This document shows, piece by piece, positions 1 through 5,648 of a DNA stretch of 5,648 nucleotides; the first letter of the stretch is position 1, and each line of letters opens with the position of its first letter. The stretch is taken from assembly GCA_030638405.1 (NCBI GenBank), contig DAOWER010000112.1:1-5648 (forward strand), written 5' to 3'. The notes under the pieces are model-generated. The model did no database searches. It saw only the letters and a list, made by a program, of their open reading frames with translations, and was not told the DNA's origin. This DNA is from Candidatus Eiseniibacteriota bacterium. GTDB lineage: Bacteria; Joyebacterota; Joyebacteria; Joyebacterales; Joyebacteraceae. The position numbers and the translations under genes are program-made.

Positions 1-1071
1 CGGCACGACTCGCAGCGTCGGGATCTGTGAGAGGTCGCTTCCCAGCATCACCTGGAGGCCCGACTGCATCCAGTCGGCATCGGGGTTGCCGCTCATGTTC
101 CTGAATGGAAGCACCGCGATCGAGTACTGGGGGTCTATCCAGGTGGTCTCCTGGACGGGCTTGTCGACGACCCCGGTGGCCGTCTGCCACGTCGTCTCGC
201 CCAGCGAGCCAAGCTGGGTCCCCAGCACGGAGGACACCGGCGCGCCGAATTTCTCGAGTTCCGCGGCGACCGCGCCGCAGTCGTCGAACCGGTCGGCCGG
301 CTTCTTCGCGAGGGCTCGCGCGACCACGCCCTGGTACTCCCGCGGCACTCCGGCGTCATCGGGGATCGGAGCCGGCGGCGTGTTGACCACCGCGTAGAGG
401 ACCTCGACGTGGGTCTCTCCGGGAAAAGCCGGCTGCCCGGCCGCCATCTCGTAGAACACCGAGCCTACTGCGAACACGTCCGCCCTCGCGTCCACGGGCA
501 CGCCCTTCGCCTGCTCGGGAGACATGTAGCGGGCGGTCCCTATCACGGCACCCTCACGTGTGAGGGACATGGCCTGCGTCGCGTCGGTGCTCTCGGACTC
601 CTGAAGCAGCTTGGCGAGCCCGAAGTCCAGTATCTTGACCAGTCCGTCGGGCCTCACGACGATGTTCTCCGGCTTGATGTCGCGGTGCACGATACCCAGC
701 TCGTGGGCCTTGCCCAGCGCGCGGGCAATCTGTCTGGAGAGGTCGAGGATCTCGTCGAAGGACGGGATACCGGCGGACATCTTCGCGCGCAGCGTCTCCC
801 CCTCAACGAGCTCCATGGCGATGAATGTCAGACCGTCGACTTCATCGATCTCGTAGATGGTGGCTATGTTGGGGTGGTTGATGGCGGATGCCGCCTGCGC
901 CTCTCGGATGAACCGCTGCACACGCTCGTGGTCGGCCGCAACGTCCTGCGTCAAAACCTTGAGAGCGACACGCCTGCCAAGCTTCGTGTCCTCGGCGGTG
1001 TACACGATACCCATGCCGCCGCGGCCGAGCTCTTCGATGATGCGGTAGTGAGAGACCGTCTTCTCTATCAT
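1..1071 (-). CDS. Hanks-type Ser/Thr protein kinase fused to a TolB-N/FlgO-like domain (3' end outside window)
   Basis: The frame opens at ATG 1071-1069 and stays open for 357 codons to the window edge, so the C-terminus is missing. All kinase landmarks are present: glycine loop GRGGMGIV (residues 16-23), ATP-binding Lys38 in VALKVL, helix-C Glu57, catalytic HRDIKPEN (129-136), DFG (149-151), SPE in the APE position (184-186) and Asp198 in RADVF. It should therefore be an active PknB/Pkn-family kinase; the domain ends near residue 275. After a linker of about 40 residues with no hydrophobic segment, residues 317-357 begin SIAVLPFRNMSG and continue to GLQVMLGSDLSQIPTLRVV. This is the opening of the TolB-N/FlgO-like module that commonly follows such kinases and often precedes TPRs. 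No transmembrane helix is visible up to the cut, so a cytoplasmic protein is likely, although a later helix cannot be excluded. The ribosome site is weak: AAGAG eight bases upstream, with GAGGC just before it. The kinase call is very secure; the substrate is unknown. Confidence 0.95.
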   Translation of the reverse strand, partial: MIEKTVSHYRIIEELGRGGMGIVYTAEDTKLGRRVALKVLTQDVAADHERVQRFIREAQAASAINHPNIATIYEIDEVDGLTFIAMELVEGETLRAKMSAGIPSFDEILDLSRQIARALGKAHELGIVHRDIKPENIVVRPDGLVKILDFGLAKLLQESESTDATQAMSLTREGAVIGTARYMSPEQAKGVPVDARADVFAVGSVFYEMAAGQPAFPGETHVEVLYAVVNTPPAPIPDDAGVPREYQGVVARALAKKPADRFDDCGAVAAELEKFGAPVSSVLGTQLGSLGETTWQTATGVVDKPVQETTWIDPQYSIAVLPFRNMSGNPDADWMQSGLQVMLGSDLSQIPTLRVVP

Positions 1072-1310
1072 GCTGGCAACTCTTGCCTCGCCTTTCGCCC
1101 TGACAGCGCGTCGCCTTCTGAGCAACGGTCACCGACGCCGAATATCAGGCTACCAGATGAGCATCGCCCTGACCAGCCGGTTCCCGGGACCGGGGTGCGG
1201 CCGCGAGACTGCATCGGGGGCCCCCACGCACCGACGCCGGCGGGGCCGACCTCCCAGAGGGATGGTCCTGCCCTGCCGGCGCCAGTTCTTTGAACGGCGT
1301 CGCCCCTGGC
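1072..1310. other. Intergenic gap, no gene seen
   Basis: This 239-bp gap separates the stop of the 647-residue secreted protein from the kinase start. I see no convincing coding frame, tRNA or repeat. It holds a perfect 10-bp palindrome GGGGGCCCCC (1216-1225) with no loop, and a weak stem CCGGT/ACCGG (1177-1181 with 1189-1193, 7-base loop). Neither is followed by a T-run on the minus strand, so no intrinsic terminator can be called. The size and lack of overlap fit a kinase transcribed from its own promoter, but no good -35/-10 pair is visible. Confidence 0.5.
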
Positions 1311-3254
1311 CTATCGGATGTAGACCAGCTTCGCCGTCTGCATCTGTCCACCCGACTCGACCAGCGCGAAGTACACACCGGACGCGGTCTGACGGCCTGA
1401 CTTGTCGAGGCCGCTCCAGACGAGGGTCTCGCCACCCTCGGACAGGCGTCCATCGAACACCGTCGACACCAGTCTGCCCGACACGCTGTGGATGCGCACG
1501 GTCGCCTCCGCCCCCACGGGACCCGAGAGGGAGAGCGTGCACTCTCCGCTCGCGGAGTTCGTCACCGCGAGTGACACCAGCGCCGAGGCGTCGTCGATGC
1601 CCGCGAAGGTCTCGCCGCTCTCGAGCTCGATGCTGTGCATCAGTGTCTTCGAATGCGCGAGTACCTTCCCGACGAGGTTACCCATCTCCTCGTTCCCGGA
1701 GGAGTCGGGCACGCACCAGCCCGCGTGGTCGCGCAGGATCGAGTTCATGATAGCGAGTTCGCTCAGGGCGTTCCCGAGGACCCCGGCGTCGTAGTTGTGG
1801 CGCGCCCTCTCGCGGAACGTCTCCAGCTCCTCCATCACCTCCCACGGGCAGGAGTTGTTGGACGGCACCTCATCGGGCATATCCATGGCCCTCTCAAGGC
1901 GCCAGAACTTGTACAGCGTCACCTGCGGGAGCTCGCGCGTGTCATCGACGAGCACGACCTCGGTGGGGCCCGTTTCCAGCCTGCTTCCGCCGGGCCCGAG
2001 CTCGCTGAACCGCGGCATCGTCCCGCGCGCGTCCTCGATGCTCCCCACTACCGTGAAATCCCGGAAGGTATCGCTCACGCCGCTCGCGTAGAAGAGGCGC
2101 GACCCCTCCATGAGAACGTCCACCTGGATCAGGCTCCGGTAGGCCGCCTCGGTGGAGATCGAAATATAGAGGAACTGGTCGGCTCTCGACCCGGGGAGCA
2201 CGGCGTAGTCGGGCAGGAGGTTCCCTTCTGGGCTCACTCTGTTCTGGGACGATTCCGCGGCCGCTGATGTGAACCCGGCGCTCGTGACCTCCTCGTAGGT
2301 GATCTCGACGCCCGAGAGTGGTTCGATGAAAACGTTCTCCCCCTCCGGGGTCGGCGCGAACGACGCGGCGGTTACCGCCGTCGGGTCCGTGATGCCGCCG
2401 GTGAGGTCCGGCTGGATCCGCACGCCGTCCCCCTCGTAGCGCTCGATCACGCCGTTCTCTGAGTTCACTAGATAGATGATGCCGTTCGACCCGATCTCCA
2501 TGTCGGTGTAGCGGGGGCCCTCCGCCTCGCCGAACGGGACGACTGCGCCGGCCACCTCGTGGTACAGGCCGGACTCGCGGTCGACGATCACGATACCGCC
2601 ACCGGGCGTTATCGCGAACCCTCCGGGCTCCGCCACCATCGCGCCCGGCTCGACGACGTCCGGAAGGCGAACGAAAATCCCCGGCCCCGTCTTCTCAAAC
2701 TCCGAAAGGAACCCGAAACCGGCGCATCCGCTCTCGACAAGAACCAGTATGTTCCCCGCGCGGTCGCCCATCGGCCAGACCTGAAGGTCCACGAGCGTGT
2801 CGTCGGTGCCAAACGTGTAGATGGTTCCGGCCGGACCGACCCCGCCGGACAAGACGCCGAGATAGCTGTCGCAGCGCTCTCCGCCGTCGGGCTCTCCGCC
2901 GTTCTTGATGACGTAGATATTGGAGTCGGCCGGGTCCGGGTAGACATCCTCGGTCGTGTATGCCGACTGATGATACTCGAGAGTCTCGAGCGCCTGGGTC
3001 CCGACGTCGAAGAGCAGCACGTCTCCCTGGTCGCCGAACGCCGCGATGAGAAGGCGACCGAACTCATCGAGCGTCATGCCGCGCACGCCGGGTATCTGCG
3101 CCTCAGGATTGACGACGGTTCCGATAGCGCCCTCGTAGCTGACGATCCATCCCGGCTCGCCCTCCCCCGCGTAGACCTGTGCGACTGCCACAGACCCCCA
3201 GAAGCTCAGGACCATCACCGCCGCAAGAACTGTCAGTGCCTTCGCATATCGCAT
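1311..3254 (-). CDS. Secreted beta-propeller-like protein with C-terminal Por/FlgD-like sorting domain
   Basis: A complete 647-residue protein of unknown function. Residues 1-25 form a Sec signal peptide: Arg2/Lys5, then a hydrophobic core, with predicted cleavage after AVA before Gln26. Residues about 36-310 contain repeated short beta motifs of NHL/SMP-30 style (GMTLDEFGRLLIA near 59-71, GGFAITPGGGIVIVD at 211-225, YTDMEIGSNGIIYLV at 249-263), suggesting a beta-propeller. Residues 313-383 (GVEITYEEVTSAGFTS ... YISISTEAAY) resemble a module that recurs in secreted proteins, usually with VTSxGxT and YDISTTAxY. Residues 470-545 look helical and carry Cys469 and Cys514 at the start and middle. 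Residues 556-647 form the sorting domain, with VRIHSVSGRLV, LVWSGLDKSGRQTASGVYF and terminal KLVYIR. The usual NPFNP motif of this domain is absent. The ATG start is fixed by a strong Shine-Dalgarno six bases upstream and by the signal peptide. A promoter lies about 220 bp upstream, so this gene is probably transcribed separately from its upstream neighbour. Export and domain type are confident; the ligand is unknown. Confidence 0.9.
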   Translation of the reverse strand: MRYAKALTVLAAVMVLSFWGSVAVAQVYAGEGEPGWIVSYEGAIGTVVNPEAQIPGVRGMTLDEFGRLLIAAFGDQGDVLLFDVGTQALETLEYHQSAYTTEDVYPDPADSNIYVIKNGGEPDGGERCDSYLGVLSGGVGPAGTIYTFGTDDTLVDLQVWPMGDRAGNILVLVESGCAGFGFLSEFEKTGPGIFVRLPDVVEPGAMVAEPGGFAITPGGGIVIVDRESGLYHEVAGAVVPFGEAEGPRYTDMEIGSNGIIYLVNSENGVIERYEGDGVRIQPDLTGGITDPTAVTAASFAPTPEGENVFIEPLSGVEITYEEVTSAGFTSAAAESSQNRVSPEGNLLPDYAVLPGSRADQFLYISISTEAAYRSLIQVDVLMEGSRLFYASGVSDTFRDFTVVGSIEDARGTMPRFSELGPGGSRLETGPTEVVLVDDTRELPQVTLYKFWRLERAMDMPDEVPSNNSCPWEVMEELETFRERARHNYDAGVLGNALSELAIMNSILRDHAGWCVPDSSGNEEMGNLVGKVLAHSKTLMHSIELESGETFAGIDDASALVSLAVTNSASGECTLSLSGPVGAEATVRIHSVSGRLVSTVFDGRLSEGGETLVWSGLDKSGRQTASGVYFALVESGGQMQTAKLVYIR

Positions 3255-3260
3255 GGCGCG

Positions 3261-3269
3261 CTCCCTTTT
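3261..3269 (-). promoter_or_regulatory. Strong Shine-Dalgarno for the 647-residue secreted protein
   Basis: On the minus strand AAAAGGGAG stands six bases before ATG 3254-3252. It confirms this start, which also opens directly into a signal peptide. It is much stronger than the ribosome site of the kinase gene downstream. Confidence 0.8.
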
Positions 3270-3333
3270 CTGGGATCATCGTGCTGTCTGCTGCTGACCC
3301 TCGTTCAGCCAGTGCCCGGGCCGCTCCTGTCCG

Positions 3334-3441
3334 GCGTATGAAGACGACCTTCGAGGTCAGAACCTCGCTGCCGGACTCCACGCGCGCGAAGTAGACACCG
3401 GCCCATAGACCTTCAACACGGGCTGTCTCGTCCGTACAACC
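3334..3441 (-). pseudogene. Orphan C-terminal sorting-domain fragment
   Basis: In one minus-strand frame this stretch reads GCTDETARVEGLWAGVYFAR followed by a tail ending KVVFIR, the last third of a Por/FlgD-like sorting domain. Its 22 codons from GVYF to FIR (3399-3334) match the end of the downstream secreted protein (GVYF...LVYIR) at 14 of 22 residues. Half of those 14 identical residues use a different third base, so the similarity lies at protein level and is not a recent copy. The front of the domain and any protein body are missing. The expected stop after the final Arg is absent: the frame reads on as RRTGAARA and overlaps the next gene out of frame. An ATG in frame at 3474 would give MQRQHTLLSAPG before the fragment, but it has no ribosome site and sits at the predicted transcription start. 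The best reading is the remnant of a deleted sorting-domain gene. A leaderless small protein or an assembly fault are alternatives. Confidence 0.65.
3352..3367 (-). other. Small perfect hairpin in the leader
   Basis: A 6-bp perfect stem CGAGGT/ACCTCG (3352-3357 with 3362-3367) with a 4-base loop lies inside the orphan sorting-domain fragment and inside the predicted 5' leader of the downstream gene. It is short, carries no T-run and may reflect chance at this base composition. Confidence 0.25.
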
Positions 3442-3480
3442 CGGCGCGGAAAGCAGGGTATGCTGTCGTTGCATGGCTTG

Positions 3481-3509
3481 AGAATACGTCAATTCTCTGC
3501 ATGTGTCAA
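3481..3509 (-). promoter_or_regulatory. Sigma70-type promoter for the 647-residue secreted protein
   Basis: The minus strand shows a perfect -35 box TTGACA (3509-3504), a 17-bp spacer (3503-3487) and a -10 box TATTCT (3486-3481, four of six matches to TATAAT). It lies in an AT-richer pocket within otherwise GC-rich DNA. Transcription would start near 3474, leaving a leader of about 220 bases before ATG 3254. The hexamer ATTGAC occurs twice, at 3510-3505 over the -35 box and at 3493-3488 in the spacer, 17 bp apart. This could be a pair of operator half-sites or chance. Use of this consensus by the organism is inferred. Confidence 0.6.
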
Positions 3510-3562
3510 TGATTTCTACTCACTACTGGAGAAGGGGGCCGCCGGGCGAGCCCTCATAGAGA

Positions 3563-3592
3563 GGGGCCCTCGTGCTCGCGCACGGGGGCCCC
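3563..3592 (-). terminator. 13-bp stem-loop after the beta-helix/FnIII gene
   Basis: GGGGCCCTCGTGC (3563-3575) pairs with GCACGGGGGCCCC (3580-3592) around the 4-base loop TCGC. All thirteen positions pair on the plus strand if one G-T is allowed; on the minus strand that pair is an A-C mismatch. It starts about 57 bases after the stop of the upstream gene, the usual place for a terminator, and separates that gene from the next promoter. No T-run follows on either strand, so it is either a U-poor terminator or an mRNA 3'-end stabiliser. A smaller stem CCCTC/GAGGG (3551-3555 with 3561-3565) shares bases with the large one and cannot form at the same time. Confidence 0.55.
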
Positions 3593-3648
3593 GAACATAG
3601 GGCTTGGCGTCCGGACCGTGTCGAACGGTCAGGCGCGGCGGCCGGGCG

Positions 3649-5648
3649 TCACTTCAGCATGACCATCTTGCGTTCGAGCTTCGTGTCCCCTGCCTCGAGC
3701 CGGTAGAAGTACACGCCAGAGCTTACTGCTCGGCCGTCGTCGTCCAGACCGCGCCACACGGCGAGGTGCTCTCCTCCGCTTCTGTAGCTGTCCACCAGCG
3801 TCCGCACCAGCCGGCCAGAGAGATCGTAGACCGACAGACGAACCCGACCGCCGGGCGACGGAACCCGATACTGGATCGCCGTCGACGGATTGAACGGGTT
3901 CGGGAAGTTGTGGCTCAAGTAAGGCCTCACCGTGACGCCTTCGTCAAAGCCCGTACCGCACTCCGTATAGATCTCCGTATGAGTCTCGTCCGTCCACGGC
4001 ACGTAGTCCACGAGACCGTAGAACAGACTGTCGCCCACGCACGTGCTCCCCCAGTAGTTGTAATCCGCGTCAACCGCCACGCCCGCCGTGTTGAACACCT
4101 GGAAATACGCGTTGTCCACGATGTCGTTCGCGTCCGCCAGCGTGCGTCCCACCTCCGGACCGGGGTCGCCCGTGTTGTAGATACCCGAGAACGTGTTCAG
4201 CTCGATCACGTTCCCGGAAAGGAACGGACGTGAGGTGTCGCCCACCGCCACTCCGTTCGCGTTCGACGAGATCACGTTGCCCGTCACTGTCGAGTAGTCG
4301 CCATACCGTGAGTTGATACCAGGGCTCCCGTTCACGAACGAGCTCTCCTCCACCCGAAGGAACGAACTCCACGTGTCCAGACCTATCGCCGAGCCCTGTC
4401 CGTCTACAGTGAACCCCCTGAAAAGCGTCAGGTCACACATGCCCACACACATCACAACGGCACCGCTCCCCGCCGTGATGGTCGTCGTCGCCCGGCCGTC
4501 GCTGCTCATCACGATCACGCCGTTCTTGAGCAGGATGCTCTCGTTGTACGTCCCCGGTGACACGAGCACCGTGTCTATCGCAGAGGCGGCGTCGATCGCC
4601 GCCTGGATGGTCCCATACGGCGAGGGCACAGAGAGCACGGAGCCCGTGCCCAGATAGAGCATCTCGGAGTACTCGCTCTTCTGCGACTCCGCGTCGGTCG
4701 CCACCAGACGGTAGAAGTACGTCCAGCTCGGGTTGAGACCCTCGTCCAGGAACTCGGGGTCGGGCGTGAACCCGACCAGCCGCTCGCTGTCGATCGGAGG
4801 CGAGAACGGGAGCGTGTCCCGGTAGACCCAGTAACGCCTGAAGTCGCTCTCGCAGTTGGCGTCCCACGTCAGCTGGATGTCGCTGCCGACCCACTCGGCG
4901 GTGATCCCCGATGGAGGCGACGGTGCCGGGTCGATGGACACGATCGCGGAGTGCTCCCCGCGCCAGCCAGTGTCGTAGGCGGGGACGATCTCGTACGCGT
5001 AGTTGTCACGAGGGCAATCACCAGAGGTGTCGTCGACGTACGACGTCTCCACGGCCGGCACCCAATCGACCGAGTCCGGAGCGGCCAGCTCGTTGCCGCG
5101 CGCGATGACGTAGTAGTCGATCGGGCCCGCCCCCGCACTCCAGGAGAGCTCGTTCGCTCCCTCACTGAACGTGACGGCCAGCCCCGACGGGCCATCGTAG
5201 CACAACTCTCCCTCGACGCGATTCGACGCCGCCCACTCGAGCGTGTCGGTGTCGACCGCCGACACCCAGTAGTAGTACGGGTCGCACGCCGGAATCCCTA
5301 TGTCCGTGTAGGTCGTGTCCGGCGCTTCGACCGTCGCTATCGCGGTGAGCGGCACCTGCGTCGAGTCCCTGTAGACGATGTAGTAGTCAACCTCGGCGCG
5401 CGCGTCCGGCGGGACGCTCCACGACAGGTCCAGGGACGCGCCGTCTTGCACCACGACGAGGTTCTGCGGGCCCTCAGGGCAGCCGATGCCGAGTGCGCCC
5501 ATTCCGAACTCGAGGGTCGGTGATGTCGCGTGGACGGCCACGTCTCCGGCCGGACCGTCGCAGAAGAGCGGGTCCTCCGAGATGGAATTCGGGTCGGCAC
5601 TGCAGCCGTTGTATTCGCCTGTGGTGTTGCCCCACACGTCGTTGTAGA
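3649..5648 (-). CDS. Large secreted beta-helix / FnIII protein with C-terminal sorting domain (5' end outside window)
   Basis: About 665 C-terminal residues are present, ending at TGA 3651-3649. The frame runs through the window edge as YNDVWGN, a motif typical of right-handed beta-helix coils, so GTG 5637 is an internal Val and not a start. Numbering from the first complete codon: end of a beta-helix (1 to about 45); three FnIII-like domains, about 58-143, 151-241 and 243-336, each opening PQNL, PSGL or PSGI, with LSW or LTW in strand B and a YYY/YAY/YFYR strand; and a second parallel beta-helix (about 338-558), opening SPYGTIQAAIDAA with SPGTYNES and closing with DYNYWGS. The sorting domain is 575-665: LSHNFPNPFNPST, RLSVYDLSGRLVRTLVD, SSGVYFYRLEAG and the end RKMVMLK. 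Proteins of this type are exported surface or extracellular proteins, often adhesins or polysaccharide-associated. The sorting domain points to a type IX-like route. I cannot identify a catalytic site or substrate. The signal peptide should lie upstream, outside the window. Confidence 0.9.
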   Translation of the reverse strand, partial: YNDVWGNTTGEYNGCSADPNSISEDPLFCDGPAGDVAVHATSPTLEFGMGALGIGCPEGPQNLVVVQDGASLDLSWSVPPDARAEVDYYIVYRDSTQVPLTAIATVEAPDTTYTDIGIPACDPYYYWVSAVDTDTLEWAASNRVEGELCYDGPSGLAVTFSEGANELSWSAGAGPIDYYVIARGNELAAPDSVDWVPAVETSYVDDTSGDCPRDNYAYEIVPAYDTGWRGEHSAIVSIDPAPSPPSGITAEWVGSDIQLTWDANCESDFRRYWVYRDTLPFSPPIDSERLVGFTPDPEFLDEGLNPSWTYFYRLVATDAESQKSEYSEMLYLGTGSVLSVPSPYGTIQAAIDAASAIDTVLVSPGTYNESILLKNGVIVMSSDGRATTTITAGSGAVVMCVGMCDLTLFRGFTVDGQGSAIGLDTWSSFLRVEESSFVNGSPGINSRYGDYSTVTGNVISSNANGVAVGDTSRPFLSGNVIELNTFSGIYNTGDPGPEVGRTLADANDIVDNAYFQVFNTAGVAVDADYNYWGSTCVGDSLFYGLVDYVPWTDETHTEIYTECGTGFDEGVTVRPYLSHNFPNPFNPSTAIQYRVPSPGGRVRLSVYDLSGRLVRTLVDSYRSGGEHLAVWRGLDDDGRAVSSGVYFYRLEAGDTKLERKMVMLK

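Noticed and set aside
1140..1176. Possible kinase promoter (TGGTCA, 17 bp, TAGCCT, or the nearby GATATT) on the minus strand
   Set aside because: Both boxes match the consensus poorly and there is no supporting context.
1177..1225. Possible terminator or regulatory hairpins (CCGGT/ACCGG stem and GGGGGCCCCC palindrome)
   Set aside because: The stem is only 5 bp, the palindrome has no loop, and no T-run follows. Such matches are expected by chance in GC-rich DNA.
409..1293. Long plus-strand open frame (294 codons)
   Set aside because: It lies opposite the kinase, whose motifs are all intact on the minus strand. Its protein is Arg/His/Pro-rich with no recognisable motif, as expected for the antisense of GC-rich coding DNA.
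2559..3341. Plus-strand open frame of 260 codons
   Set aside because: It is antisense to the signal peptide and propeller part of the secreted protein. It has no ribosome site or motifs, and its composition is typical of a shadow frame.
3103..3492. A complete 129-codon gene starting at TTG 3492
   Set aside because: The start lies inside the promoter spacer. Only the 3441-3334 part looks like protein, and the rest overlaps the signal-peptide region of the next gene out of frame.
3604..4233. Plus-strand open frame of 209 codons, and a similar one at 4951-5523
   Set aside because: Both are antisense to the beta-helix/FnIII gene, rich in Arg, Val and His, and show no domain. The minus-strand protein over the same bases has clear domains.
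5635..5637. GTG as the start of the beta-helix/FnIII gene
   Set aside because: The frame continues to the window edge and reads YNDVWGN across this codon, a beta-helix motif, so the Val is internal and the gene starts outside the window.
1..5648. CRISPR array, tRNA or rRNA, insertion sequence or attachment site
   Set aside because: I saw no regularly spaced repeats, no cloverleaf or rRNA-like segment, no transposase or integrase motif and no terminal inverted repeats.

Overview
The window is GC-rich bacterial DNA in which every supportable gene reads on the minus strand, so gene order runs from high to low coordinates. Two of the three main genes encode large secreted or surface proteins ending in a Por/FlgD-like C-terminal sorting domain. 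The third encodes a Hanks-type Ser/Thr kinase fused to the start of a TolB-N/FlgO-like domain. High GC, sorting-domain proteins of the NFPNPFNPST...SGVYFYRLEAG type, long beta-helix/FnIII proteins and PknB-TolB-like kinases together suggest an uncultured FCB-group-like lineage (for example Eisenbacteria, Krumholzibacteria or Latescibacteria). That placement is inference from protein style, not a database result.

Layout from upstream to downstream on the minus strand. (1) 5648-3649: the C-terminal ~665 residues of a secreted protein with the end of one parallel beta-helix, three FnIII-like domains, a second beta-helix and a sorting domain. Its start lies outside the window. (2) 3648-3255: a 394-bp intergenic region with a 13-bp stem-loop (3563-3592), a near-consensus sigma70-type promoter (TTGACA, 17 bp, TATTCT; 3509-3481), an orphan fragment of a sorting domain (about 3441-3334) and a strong Shine-Dalgarno (3269-3261). 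(3) 3254-1311: a complete 647-residue exported protein with a signal peptide, a beta-propeller-like region, a YISIST-type beta module, a helical stretch and a sorting domain. (4) 1310-1072: a 239-bp gap with no gene. (5) 1071-1: the kinase, complete at its N-terminus and cut by the window edge.

The two secreted proteins probably use the same export and anchoring route, a type IX-like system recognising the C-terminal domain. The kinase is likely a cytoplasmic regulator or part of a one-component signalling protein; nothing in the sequence ties it functionally to the secreted proteins beyond co-orientation. The most unusual item is the third, orphan sorting-domain tail between the two secreted-protein genes. 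It keeps protein-level similarity, with silent codon changes, but has no body and no stop at the expected place. I see no evidence for a new defence, mobile or RNA-based system here.
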